Shown piece by piece: positions 43,561-51,194 of a DNA stretch of 64,000 bases (within the stretch, counting starts at the first letter, position 1; the number at the start of each line of letters is the position of its first letter). The stretch is from assembly GCA_041751875.1 (NCBI GenBank), contig JBGSIC010000013.1, positions 248,001-312,000 on the forward strand, read 5' to 3'. The notes beneath the pieces were generated by a model. It worked only from the letters and a program-made list of their open reading frames with translations. It made no database searches and was not told the origin of the DNA. The DNA comes from JBGSIC01 sp041751875. GTDB lineage: Bacteria; Bdellovibrionota; FAC87; UBA2466; JACKAF01. The translations under genes and the position numbers were made by a program.

Positions 43561-43966
43561 TAAGTTGCTTTTCTAGTCGTGTCATTTCATCTTCCAAACT
43601 TTTCACTCCCTTTTCCATACGCCGCAAATCGGGGGTAAGAAAGATGCCGGCAAATAAGGCAATGTACCCCCAATAAAACAAAGAACCGGCCAGCAGGATC
43701 ACAATTCCCACGATTTTTCCCCCACTCGTCACTGGGTAGGCGCTCCCGTAACTCGAGCTCGTCGCCGCAGAAGTGGTCCAGTAAAGGGCGTCGACATAAA
43801 GACTCAGCTTGGGATTCACGTCGGCTTCAAAAAAATAAAGGCAGGCCGCCCCGGTGAGGAGAAACATCGGGCCCAATAAAATCATCAAGAGAAAAATGGG
43901 TTGGGCCATCATGCCGAAAAGGCGTCTTTTAAAGTCCAGCGGTCCTAGTAGAAGTTTCTTTCTCAT
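43544..43966 (-). CDS. Two-helix ion-channel-like protein with altered selectivity filter
   Basis: A 140-residue protein with TM1 (about 23-46, FLLMILLGPMFLLTGAACLYFF), a pore helix (57-68), a filter-like TSSSYG (69-74), TM2 (84-109) and a charged C-terminal coiled coil (RRMEKGVKSLEDEMTRLEKQL). The layout is that of small K+ channels (Ion_trans_2), but the canonical TVGYG is replaced by SSSYG, so ion selectivity is uncertain. Convergent with the kinase gene. Confidence 0.7.
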   Translation of the reverse strand: MRKKLLLGPLDFKRRLFGMMAQPIFLLMILLGPMFLLTGAACLYFFEADVNPKLSLYVDALYWTTSAATSSSYGSAYPVTSGGKIVGIVILLAGSLFYWGYIALFAGIFLTPDLRRMEKGVKSLEDEMTRLEKQLTKKEF

Positions 43967-44012
43967 ATTGCTCCTAACACGCCCTCAAAGTGCAAGTTCA
44001 GGGCCGGCCATT

Positions 44013-44030
44013 TTGGCTCAGTTCCTGCTT
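44013..44030 (+). promoter_or_regulatory. Candidate sigma54 promoter
   Basis: TTGGCTCAGTTCCTGCTT keeps the -24 GG and -12 GC with the required 10-bp gap. It lies about 100 bp before the NtrC-type regulator, which could autoregulate through sigma54. The -12 region has C in place of the usual first T. Confidence 0.4.
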
Positions 44031-44130
44031 TAGATAGGGAATTACAGGGATATTAAGCCTTGTTCTGCTCATGCCATGTGACATATTGTCCGCAGCATGG
44101 GTAATTTTGTCCCTTTTTAGTGAGATAGCC

Positions 44131-45495
44131 ATGAAACCAAAACTTTTGTTGTGTGATGATGACGCGCAAATGCTCTCCCTGCTGAAGGATTATTTGGAGG
44201 CCGAGGGCTACCAAACCGAGAGTTTTTCAGACGGCTCCCATCTACTCGAAAAGTTGGCCCAGCCTGACTTTGCTGAATCAATCGACTTAATTATTTCTGA
44301 CATCAACATGGAGCTGGTTAGCGGACTGGAGTTAGCCTCGGAAGTGCGAAAGCACTTTCCCAAACTACCCGTGATTCTAATGACAGCGTTTGGCAGTATT
44401 GAATCGGCAATCGAGGCAATGCGCAAAGGGGCTTACGACTATATAGTCAAACCCTTCAAATTAGCTGAGATGGGCCTACTTACCCAGCGAGCCGTGACTT
44501 ACCGCCGCCTGGAAACGGAAAACGAAATCTTAAGAAAAGAAGTGCGAAAAAACTGGTCGGTGGGCGGACTCATTGGCCGCAGCGTGGAAATGCGAGCCGT
44601 TTACGATCTCATCGAACGCGTCGCCAAAGGCACTGCCAATATTCTTATTCAAGGAGAAAGCGGAACGGGCAAGGAAATGGTCGCCAGAGCCATTCATGAA
44701 AGCGGTCCTAGAAAAAGTAACCCTTTTGTAGCGGTGAACTGTGGAGCAATTCCGGAGAACCTGCTGGAATCGGAGTTGTTCGGCCACGCCAAGGGTTCCT
44801 TCACCGGCGCCAACCAACGCAAAATTGGGCTCTTCGAGGAAGCCAACAGCGGAACACTTTTTCTCGATGAAATAGGTGATATGGATCCCGCCCTTCAAAC
44901 TAAATTGCTTCGCGTTTTGCAGGAGAAGAAAATTCGCCCTGTGGGCGACAATCAACTGCGCGACGTAGATGTCAGAGTAGTCGCCGCAACTCACCGCGAT
45001 CTGGCGATGGAAATAGAGAAAGGAAAGTTTCGAGAGGATCTCTATTACCGTTTAAATGTTATTCCCATCCACGTGCCAGCGCTACGCGAGCGGCCGGGGG
45101 ATATTGCGCTACTAGCGGCACATTTTCTTAAAAAGTATGCGGCGGCGAATGGCAGTCAGATTACTGGGTTCTCTCGTGAAGCCATGGCCAAACTGGAACG
45201 CATGCCCTGGAGAGGAAACGTACGCGAGCTTGAGAATTTGATTGAGCGCTTGGTGGTACTCGGCCAGGGAACACAAATCGAGGAGCAGGAAATTCCAGAG
45301 CAGCAGCAGCTTTCATCACGGGATATTCTTAGCGACGTGGCCCAAGCTTTTCCCACTATCGCTGAACTTGAGAAACGCTACGTCGAGTTGGTTTTGCAGA
45401 AGACAGGCGGCAAAAAAGACCAAGCAGCCAAGATCCTAGGAATAAATCGCCGGACTTTGTATCGCAAAGAGCATGACCAATCTGTCGATGCCTGA
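44131..45495 (+). CDS. NtrC-family sigma54-dependent response regulator
   Basis: A 454-residue protein from the ATG at 44131. Receiver 1-120 with phospho-Asp D57 (LIISDINMELVSG). AAA+ domain about 145-385 with Walker A GESGTGKE, the sigma54-contact loop KGSFTGA (GSFTGA for the usual GAFTGA), Walker B GTLFLDEIGD and the R-finger region FREDLYYRLNVIPIHVP. The C-terminal Fis-type HTH is KDQAAKILGINRRTLYRK. It activates sigma54 promoters; the variant Ser in the GAFTGA loop is a common substitution. Confidence 0.95.
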   Translation: MKPKLLLCDDDAQMLSLLKDYLEAEGYQTESFSDGSHLLEKLAQPDFAESIDLIISDINMELVSGLELASEVRKHFPKLPVILMTAFGSIESAIEAMRKGAYDYIVKPFKLAEMGLLTQRAVTYRRLETENEILRKEVRKNWSVGGLIGRSVEMRAVYDLIERVAKGTANILIQGESGTGKEMVARAIHESGPRKSNPFVAVNCGAIPENLLESELFGHAKGSFTGANQRKIGLFEEANSGTLFLDEIGDMDPALQTKLLRVLQEKKIRPVGDNQLRDVDVRVVAATHRDLAMEIEKGKFREDLYYRLNVIPIHVPALRERPGDIALLAAHFLKKYAAANGSQITGFSREAMAKLERMPWRGNVRELENLIERLVVLGQGTQIEEQEIPEQQQLSSRDILSDVAQAFPTIAELEKRYVELVLQKTGGKKDQAAKILGINRRTLYRKEHDQSVDA

Positions 45496-45505
45496 TTGAA
45501 GCGCT

Positions 45506-46993
45506 TTAAAAGGTGTAGACGGTTTCGAGCATGGCGCCCGAGTAGGGAGGCACCACTCGGCAAACACCGGCCGAACACTGGGTGCCGCCACTGGTCTGGC
45601 CAACAAACGCTTTTGCGCTCAGGTTTCCGGTTCTGACTTCCGCTCCTACTTTGAAAAAATGCTTGCCGGCATCTTCCCCGTTCGTGGGAACAAACTCGTA
45701 GCCGATGCTCGTGTTGAGCGCGTGGGAAAAGGTATAAGTCAGATCTAGCCGGTTCCTGTCGATATGGGTGGCAGTGGTGGGAATGTTCTCTGTTATATAT
45801 TGCTTTTGTACATTAGCTTCCAGCTTCTGCTGTCCTACCGTCGGAATCTTCACCTTCAAAGAAGTGTGCGACATATACGCGTACTCTGGCATCCGGCGAT
45901 GCCCCACCCTAAATTCCCAATCCGTCTTACTGAAACCGCTGAAATTGACGCCAAAGATGGGATGATGAATGGGTCTTTCCACAAACCGATCGTACCCATA
46001 CATATAGGAGCCCAAATAAGTAAGCTTCCGAGCGATGTCTTTACGTTCTAAGTGAATGCGGGTGCCAAACACATTTTCGGAATGATCGGTTTCCACCAAA
46101 TCATCTTCAAGCGTCGGCGCGCGACGCAAAGGAAAACTATAGTCACGGTAGTCCTTCGCTTCTAAGCGAACTTTCCATGGCAAAGGAGCCCAGGTAAGCG
46201 AAGCGTAGCTTCCCACCCCGGTGTTCTCTTTTACAAAGTCCTCGTCCACCAGGCGTTGAGGCAGCAGCAAATTACTCTCAATATAGAGATCCACGTCGGG
46301 AACAATTTCTTGCTTTTCCCAGGTCAGCCCAAAGGTGTTCCAAAAACGATCGAATCGTCGAATCTTTTCTTCTTCAGGGGCTTTTAGGGCAATAAAGTAG
46401 TGCGTACCTAGTTTCGATTCCCCTGAAGGACGCCACTGCGCCGCTCCCCCGAGTATCCACAGCGTGTCGTTTCCCAAAGGATCTTCCACCGGGTTGACCG
46501 CCACAGGGTTCTTCATCGTATTGACCCGCCCTGCGATACCCGTAAGGTTCCAGTTTCCAGGAGTAAAGTTGAGGGCTGCGCCTTCCAGCGTGTGATTCAC
46601 TCCGAAGGTGTCATCCTGATAGAGAGAGAGCGCTACGCCTTTTCCGAACTCATGGTGGCTGTCTCCGAGTTTTATTTGGGCTTGATCCCACGTCAGGCTG
46701 AGCGTTTTCTTCTCAAGTACAAAATGTTTTTCTTGGTCGTTGGTGATGGAATCCAGACGATTGGTGAAACGGATATCCGCACCATAGATGCCGTACTCAA
46801 CGTGCACGAAGTCTTCGTGCATGAAAGTATTGGTGCGCGCATCACTAAAGGGATCTGCTGCATTAGAGAAGATGAGATGATCAGTAATCTGGTACAGCGG
46901 CTCGCCGACACTCTCATAGAGTTCGTTGGTCGCGGCAAAAGAGGGACCCAGAGCGGTCAAGAAAGTTAAGGAAAGGAGACTTTTGCGGTTCAT
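45506..46993 (-). CDS. Outer membrane barrel protein, DUF6029-like
   Basis: A 495-residue protein with signal MNRKSLLSLTFLTALGPSFA. The mature part is beta-rich (DIRFTNRLDSI; KKTLSLTWDQAQIKLGDSHHEFGKGVALSLYQDD), and the end QTSGGTQCSAGVCRVVPPYS then GAMLETVYTF matches the conserved C-terminus of DUF6029-type proteins, with two Cys likely disulfide-bonded. Its start overlaps the stop of the TlpA-like gene by 4 bp, so three genes for exported redox and barrel proteins form one operon. Confidence 0.8.
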   Translation of the reverse strand: MNRKSLLSLTFLTALGPSFAATNELYESVGEPLYQITDHLIFSNAADPFSDARTNTFMHEDFVHVEYGIYGADIRFTNRLDSITNDQEKHFVLEKKTLSLTWDQAQIKLGDSHHEFGKGVALSLYQDDTFGVNHTLEGAALNFTPGNWNLTGIAGRVNTMKNPVAVNPVEDPLGNDTLWILGGAAQWRPSGESKLGTHYFIALKAPEEEKIRRFDRFWNTFGLTWEKQEIVPDVDLYIESNLLLPQRLVDEDFVKENTGVGSYASLTWAPLPWKVRLEAKDYRDYSFPLRRAPTLEDDLVETDHSENVFGTRIHLERKDIARKLTYLGSYMYGYDRFVERPIHHPIFGVNFSGFSKTDWEFRVGHRRMPEYAYMSHTSLKVKIPTVGQQKLEANVQKQYITENIPTTATHIDRNRLDLTYTFSHALNTSIGYEFVPTNGEDAGKHFFKVGAEVRTGNLSAKAFVGQTSGGTQCSAGVCRVVPPYSGAMLETVYTF

Positions 46994-47481
46994 GATTTCT
47001 TGGCAGGGAGAGCGGCTTCCAGCTTGCTCTTAATGTGATCGAACATGCCGTCTTCCACTCCCTTGAAGGTGTGGATGATTTCCCCACTCGGAGAGAGAAG
47101 CACCGAGAACGGCAGCTGGGCTTGTTTCTGATACTTTGTGAATATTTTGTGAGTAGGATCTAAAATGACGGGAAACGGTAAACCGTATTGCTTCACCGTC
47201 GGCTTTACGTCGGCTGACGTATCCGCGTTATCGACATTGATCGTCAGTACTTCGAGGGGTGTGTTGGGATTAGCTTTTACCCCGGCCATTACCTGGCTGA
47301 GCTCTTCCAAGCACGGCACGCACCAAGAAGCCCAAAAACAAACAAGAAGGCCCTTTTCTGATTTGAGACTCTGTTCAAGAGATGTTTTGCCACCGCCAAG
47401 AAGTTCCCCCTGAAAGCGCGGGGCTTTCATAGCAAATGCAGATAAACCGCAGAATAAAATAAGAAGACTTAGTTTCTTCAT
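46990..47481 (-). CDS. TlpA/ResA-like periplasmic thioredoxin
   Basis: A 163-residue protein with signal MKKLSLLILFCGLSAFA and thioredoxin fold. The active site is W53-C54-V-P-C57 in FWASWCVPCLEEL, and the cis-Pro region QLPFSVLLSP is present. TlpA proteins reduce periplasmic disulfides, for example in cytochrome c or Cu site maturation. It overlaps both neighbours by 4 bp. Confidence 0.9.
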   Translation of the reverse strand: MKKLSLLILFCGLSAFAMKAPRFQGELLGGGKTSLEQSLKSEKGLLVCFWASWCVPCLEELSQVMAGVKANPNTPLEVLTINVDNADTSADVKPTVKQYGLPFPVILDPTHKIFTKYQKQAQLPFSVLLSPSGEIIHTFKGVEDGMFDHIKSKLEAALPAKKS

Positions 47482-48002
47482 TCCCTTGCCTCCGGTTCAG
47501 AGACGGCGCTTTTCATGGCTTCGAAGATATCGTGCGCATCAAAGTCACTGCCCGGCTCAAATTTCTTCACAACTGCCCGGTTACTATCAAGAATCACCGC
47601 TCCCGGCACGCCGCCACCCGTCCATTTGAAATACTGACGGTACGTTTTGTACATCCAGGGATCGGCAGCCATTCCGAAATCAACACCTTCAGTCTCATAT
47701 AGAATGCGTTGATATTCTTCTACGGCTGTCGCATTCGGTGGCCGCTTGTCGATATCCGAAACGACGTGAATGGTTACCTTTATATGCTTGTTTAAATCTT
47801 GTGCGTCAGCGTTGAGAAGGTAATGCACTTCCGGTATTTCGTGATTGCAGACGGTGCACCAAGGAGCAGAAAAGATTAAGACTTCCGCGTTGCGCGTGTA
47901 ACCAAGTGTATCTTTTCTCCAACCCTCGCGCTTACCACAACCCGCCGCGCTGAGGACGACAAGACAAGCTACTACCCAAAAACTCTTGAAGGACTGCTTC
48001 AT
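47478..48002 (-). CDS. Thioredoxin-like lipoprotein
   Basis: A 174-residue protein. Lipobox LSAAGC makes C22 the lipidated residue. The thioredoxin-like active site is W48-C49-T-V-C52 in FSAPWCTVCNHEIPEV, and the cis-Pro region is GVPGAVILD. First gene of the operon with the TlpA-like and barrel genes; ribosome site AGAGGG before the ATG at 48002. Probably a surface or periplasmic disulfide reductase serving the barrel's Cys pair (inference). Confidence 0.85.
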   Translation of the reverse strand: MKQSFKSFWVVACLVVLSAAGCGKREGWRKDTLGYTRNAEVLIFSAPWCTVCNHEIPEVHYLLNADAQDLNKHIKVTIHVVSDIDKRPPNATAVEEYQRILYETEGVDFGMAADPWMYKTYRQYFKWTGGGVPGAVILDSNRAVVKKFEPGSDFDAHDIFEAMKSAVSEPEARE

Positions 48003-48256
48003 AGTACCCTCTTAGTTTTGGTAAATTTGTTCAATATTACTTTTAACTTATTCCCCAAATTTACCTTCTCTTTAACAACGACACTATTAGGTGAGAGCTT
48101 TAGCTTTAACAGTTGTTCAACAGTGCAGCGCGTTGCTCGACGCCATGTGTTATGCCAACTCGCTTGACAACAAAGGGCCTCCCGCGAAATCTGTTCCCTC
48201 ATCACGAAATACGCACCTTGTCGAAACGAAGTTCTGAAATCTTTGGGGAGGATCTG

Positions 48257-49708
48257 ATGACGGCACAAGTCAAACCGGGAAAGCTTCTTATCAACAACGA
48301 ATGGTACGAGGCCCGGAGTGGAAAAACATTTGAGGTCATCAACCCCGCAACTGAAGAAACACTCACCTCAGTGGCCGAAGGAGATAAAGCCGACGTCGAT
48401 GCAGCCGTAAAGGCGGCACGCCAGGCTTTTGAAAATGGTCCGTGGAAGCGCATTTCTGCGCGCGACCGTGGCCGCCTAATCCGCAATGTTGCGACTCTCA
48501 TTGAGAAGCATAAGGATGAGTTGGCAGAACTTGAGACCTTGAACAACGGCAAGCCCATTGGAGAAACCACAAACGCCGATTTACCGCTCGTTATAGACAC
48601 CTTTGATTATTACGCCGGGCTTGCTGATAAAATTCACGGGGACACCCTTCCCGTCTCCGGAAACTTTTTTAACTACACACTCCGCGAACCCGCGGGTGTG
48701 GTCGGACAAATTATTCCCTGGAACTTTCCGCTCCTGATGGCGGCTTGGAAGTTGGGTCCTGCGCTCGCTACGGGATGTACTGTCGTTCTAAAACCTGCAG
48801 AACAAACCCCGTTATCTGCTTTGCGACTGGGAGAATTACTACTCGAAGCAGGACTTCCCCCCGGCGTGGTAAATATTGTTCCGGGCTACGGTCCCACCGC
48901 TGGAGCAGCACTCGCGTCTCACATGGACGTGGACAAAATCGCGTTCACAGGTTCCACCGAAGTTGGAAAAACCGTGATGCGTTTAGCTTCGGAATCCAAC
49001 CTCAAGCGGGTTTCGTTGGAACTAGGCGGAAAAGCTCCCAATATTATTTTTGCTGACACTGATATCGATGCGGCCGTAAACGGTGCCATCCGCGGTATTT
49101 TCTTCAACCAAGGCGAAGTCTGCTGCGCCGGATCGCGCCTCTTTGTCGAAGAAAGTATTCGTGAAGAGTTTTTAGAAAAGTTGGCCAACAAAGCGCAGAA
49201 CATGGTAGTCGGCAATCCACTTGATAAAAAAACTCAGATGGGCGCACAGGTCTCCCGTGTGCAGTTTGAAAAGATTTTGGGCTTTATCGAAAAAGGCAAA
49301 GCTGAAGGGGCTCAAGTTTTGGCCGGCGGGGGAAAAGCCGCTGAAAAGGGTTTCTTTGTAAAACCCACCGTATTTGGCAACGTCAAAGACGATTCCACGA
49401 TTGCGCGCGAAGAAATCTTTGGACCTGTGGTATCCGCGATGAGCTTCAAAGATATCGACGATCTCAAGGAGCGCGCCAACAAAACCATTTATGGTTTGTC
49501 GGCGGGTATTTGGACGCGTGATATCGCAAAGGCCCACAACCTCGCGAAGGATATCAAAGCCGGAACAATTTGGATCAATTGCTACAACTGCTTTGACGCC
49601 GCCTCTCCGTTTGGCGGTTTCAAACAGAGTGGGTTCGGGCGAGAACTCGGCACCTACGCGCTTGAGCTCTACACTCAAGTGAAATCGGTTTGGGTGTCGC
49701 TCGACTAG
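48257..49708 (+). CDS. NAD(P)-dependent aldehyde dehydrogenase
   Basis: A 483-residue protein from the ATG at 48257 (GGGGAGG upstream); the longer frame from 48113 has no conserved content. NAD-binding GSTEVGK, general base Glu in VSLELGGKAPNI, catalytic cysteine C289 in NQGEVCCAGSR, and the end SPFGGFKQSGFGRELG. It belongs to the ALDH1/2-betaine aldehyde group; the exact aldehyde is not predictable. Its TAG stop overlaps the first base of a hairpin repeat. Confidence 0.95.
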   Translation: MTAQVKPGKLLINNEWYEARSGKTFEVINPATEETLTSVAEGDKADVDAAVKAARQAFENGPWKRISARDRGRLIRNVATLIEKHKDELAELETLNNGKPIGETTNADLPLVIDTFDYYAGLADKIHGDTLPVSGNFFNYTLREPAGVVGQIIPWNFPLLMAAWKLGPALATGCTVVLKPAEQTPLSALRLGELLLEAGLPPGVVNIVPGYGPTAGAALASHMDVDKIAFTGSTEVGKTVMRLASESNLKRVSLELGGKAPNIIFADTDIDAAVNGAIRGIFFNQGEVCCAGSRLFVEESIREEFLEKLANKAQNMVVGNPLDKKTQMGAQVSRVQFEKILGFIEKGKAEGAQVLAGGGKAAEKGFFVKPTVFGNVKDDSTIAREEIFGPVVSAMSFKDIDDLKERANKTIYGLSAGIWTRDIAKAHNLAKDIKAGTIWINCYNCFDAASPFGGFKQSGFGRELGTYALELYTQVKSVWVSLD

Positions 49709-49740
49709 GTTCCGAGAGGTGCTAGGCACCTTACGGAACC
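49708..49740. terminator. Nested hairpin after the aldehyde dehydrogenase gene
   Basis: GGTTCCG (49708-49714) pairs with CGGAACC (49734-49740), and inside AGGTGC pairs with GCACCT around TAG. A stable 33-base hairpin without a T tract, possibly bidirectional, in the convergent gap with rsgA. It could equally be a repeat. Confidence 0.5.
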
Positions 49741-49776
49741 GTCATTGCGAGGAGCAACGCGACGAAGCAATCTCGC
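49741..49776. repeat. REP-type palindrome of the GTCATTGCGAG family
   Basis: GTCATTGCGAGGAGCAACGC followed by GACGAAGCAATCTCGC. The ATTGC/GCAAT ends form an imperfect hairpin. This sequence type is widely dispersed in bacterial genomes, often associated with RAYT transposases. It differs from the repeats of the local RAYT element. Confidence 0.7.
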
Positions 49777-49779
49777 TGT

Positions 49780-50865
49780 TTATTCCCATTTCTTCTTGGT
49801 GAACTTCTTTAACGACTTACTCGCTGTTTTCCACTTTTTTTTGCTTTCGCTTGCAAAAGCTTTGTCTGTTTTCATTTTAAAAAACGCGACTTCCTTTTGC
49901 AGCTTTTCATAGTTCGCCATGCGTTCTGAGCTCAACTCACCTGAAGCAATCGCTTTTTGTACACGGCAACCCGGTTCCGTCTTATGGGCACAGTCTTTGA
50001 ATTTGCACTGGAGTCCAAAGGCTTCAATGTCATCAAAGAGTTCTTCGACACCTTCCGTATTGTCGCCCATCTGGATTTCACGCATACCCGGCGTATCTAT
50101 CAAAAGAGCGCCAGGGCTTAGTTGAAAAAGATAACGCGCCGTTGTTGTGTGGCGTCCCTTATCACTGTCTCCGACCGCCTGGGTTTTAAGCGCATTCTTT
50201 CCTAAAAGATGGTTCACCAAGGTGGATTTTCCCACACCGGAAGAACCGACTAGCGCGATTGTTTTACCTGGTTGAAAATAGGCATTAAGAGCATCCAGTC
50301 CCTCGCCTGAAACCACGCTGAGCGAATGAATGTTTACTCCTACCGCCACTTTCTCCAGTTCAGCGAGTATCTCTTTGATATCGCCAACCAGATCCGCCTT
50401 GGAAAGAAGCACCACGGGAACAGCTCCGCTATCCCACACGAGCGCTAAGTAACGTTCTAAACGACGAAAATTAAGATCCGCGTTAAGCGAACTCATCACA
50501 AAAACGGTATCGATGTTGGTCGCGACAATCTGCTCGTCCACTCGCGTTCCCGCTACTTTGCGGGCCAGACAGCTTTTGCGGGGTAAAATCCCGTGAATGA
50601 CGGCGCGATCCGTGCCCGATTGCGGCGCACACGCCACCCAATCCCCCGTTGCCGGGTAATTCGAACGGCCTTGCGTCTCGTGATGAAACTTACCCGAAAC
50701 TTCGCCCCAGATAGGACTGGTTCCTCCCAGATCGATGCGATAGTGCCCTTTCTCCTCACTAATGACACGTGCCGGAATGTATTCCGAGAAGGTCTCTGCA
50801 AACTGCGCTTCGCACAGTTCATTCCATCCCAGGCCAGCCAAAAGCTTGCCGTATTCAATAGACAT
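49780..50865 (-). CDS. rsgA: Ribosome small-subunit-dependent GTPase A
   Basis: A 361-residue protein from the ATG at 50865 (seven codons inside the longest frame). OB domain at the N-terminus, then a circularly permuted GTPase: G4 LLSKADLV, G1 GSSGVGKSTLVNHL, G3 DTPGMRE. The zinc finger is CKFKDCAHKTEPGC. It ends in a basic tail (KSLKKFTKKKWE) that probably binds rRNA. RsgA matures the 30S subunit. Confidence 0.95.
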   Translation of the reverse strand: MSIEYGKLLAGLGWNELCEAQFAETFSEYIPARVISEEKGHYRIDLGGTSPIWGEVSGKFHHETQGRSNYPATGDWVACAPQSGTDRAVIHGILPRKSCLARKVAGTRVDEQIVATNIDTVFVMSSLNADLNFRRLERYLALVWDSGAVPVVLLSKADLVGDIKEILAELEKVAVGVNIHSLSVVSGEGLDALNAYFQPGKTIALVGSSGVGKSTLVNHLLGKNALKTQAVGDSDKGRHTTTARYLFQLSPGALLIDTPGMREIQMGDNTEGVEELFDDIEAFGLQCKFKDCAHKTEPGCRVQKAIASGELSSERMANYEKLQKEVAFFKMKTDKAFASESKKKWKTASKSLKKFTKKKWE

Positions 50866-51192
50866 AAGTCTCCCAAGACACTTCACAAAGAAGTGCAGTG
50901 AAAATAAAAAGTCGTTTACCCAAAATGTTTTGATGAAAGGAAGACTTGGAAAACAGAAGGAACGACTTTAACAATCCGACCGGAGGACCAAGCATCCTGA
51001 AATGAATATTCCCATTTGCAGCCTCCTATTGGTTAAAGTTGAACCCATGGTAGCGAGTTTCGAAAAAAAACACAAGGTGTCTGTGCACTTTAGCCAACGG
51101 CTCGTCTCGCTCTGCTCGGCCGAGAATTCTAAACGCACCTGCTCGCGAGGTTCCGGACGTAGTACGGAAAGTGACCTGACACCTTGTGTTTT
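50866..51192. other. Spacer upstream of rsgA containing a palindromic repeat
   Basis: About 327 bp without a gene. The left 200 bp show nothing clear; the right 130 bp are the element at 51065-51194. Confidence 0.5.
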
Positions 51193-51194
51193 TT
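51065..51194. repeat. 130-bp inverted-repeat element (second dispersed family)
   Basis: Perfect 17-bp arms, AAAAAACACAAGGTGTC at 51065-51081 and its complement at 51178-51194, followed inwards by 4 non-matching bases and matching CACTTT. The interior core (51099-51153) matches 19989-20050. The inner arm motif (GGTGTCTGTGCACTTT / AAAGTGACCTGACACC) recurs at 61474-61522. The right arm reaches into the TAA stop of the FHA-TPR gene (51193-51195). Confidence 0.8.

Noticed and set aside
48113..48256. N-terminal extension of the aldehyde dehydrogenase
   Set aside because: The conserved protein begins at ATG 48257 behind GGGGAGG; the extension lacks family similarity.
47999..48268. 89-codon minus-strand frame upstream of the thioredoxin-like lipoprotein
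   Set aside because: No conserved content, it overlaps the 5' region of the aldehyde dehydrogenase gene, and the lipoprotein has its own ATG and ribosome site.
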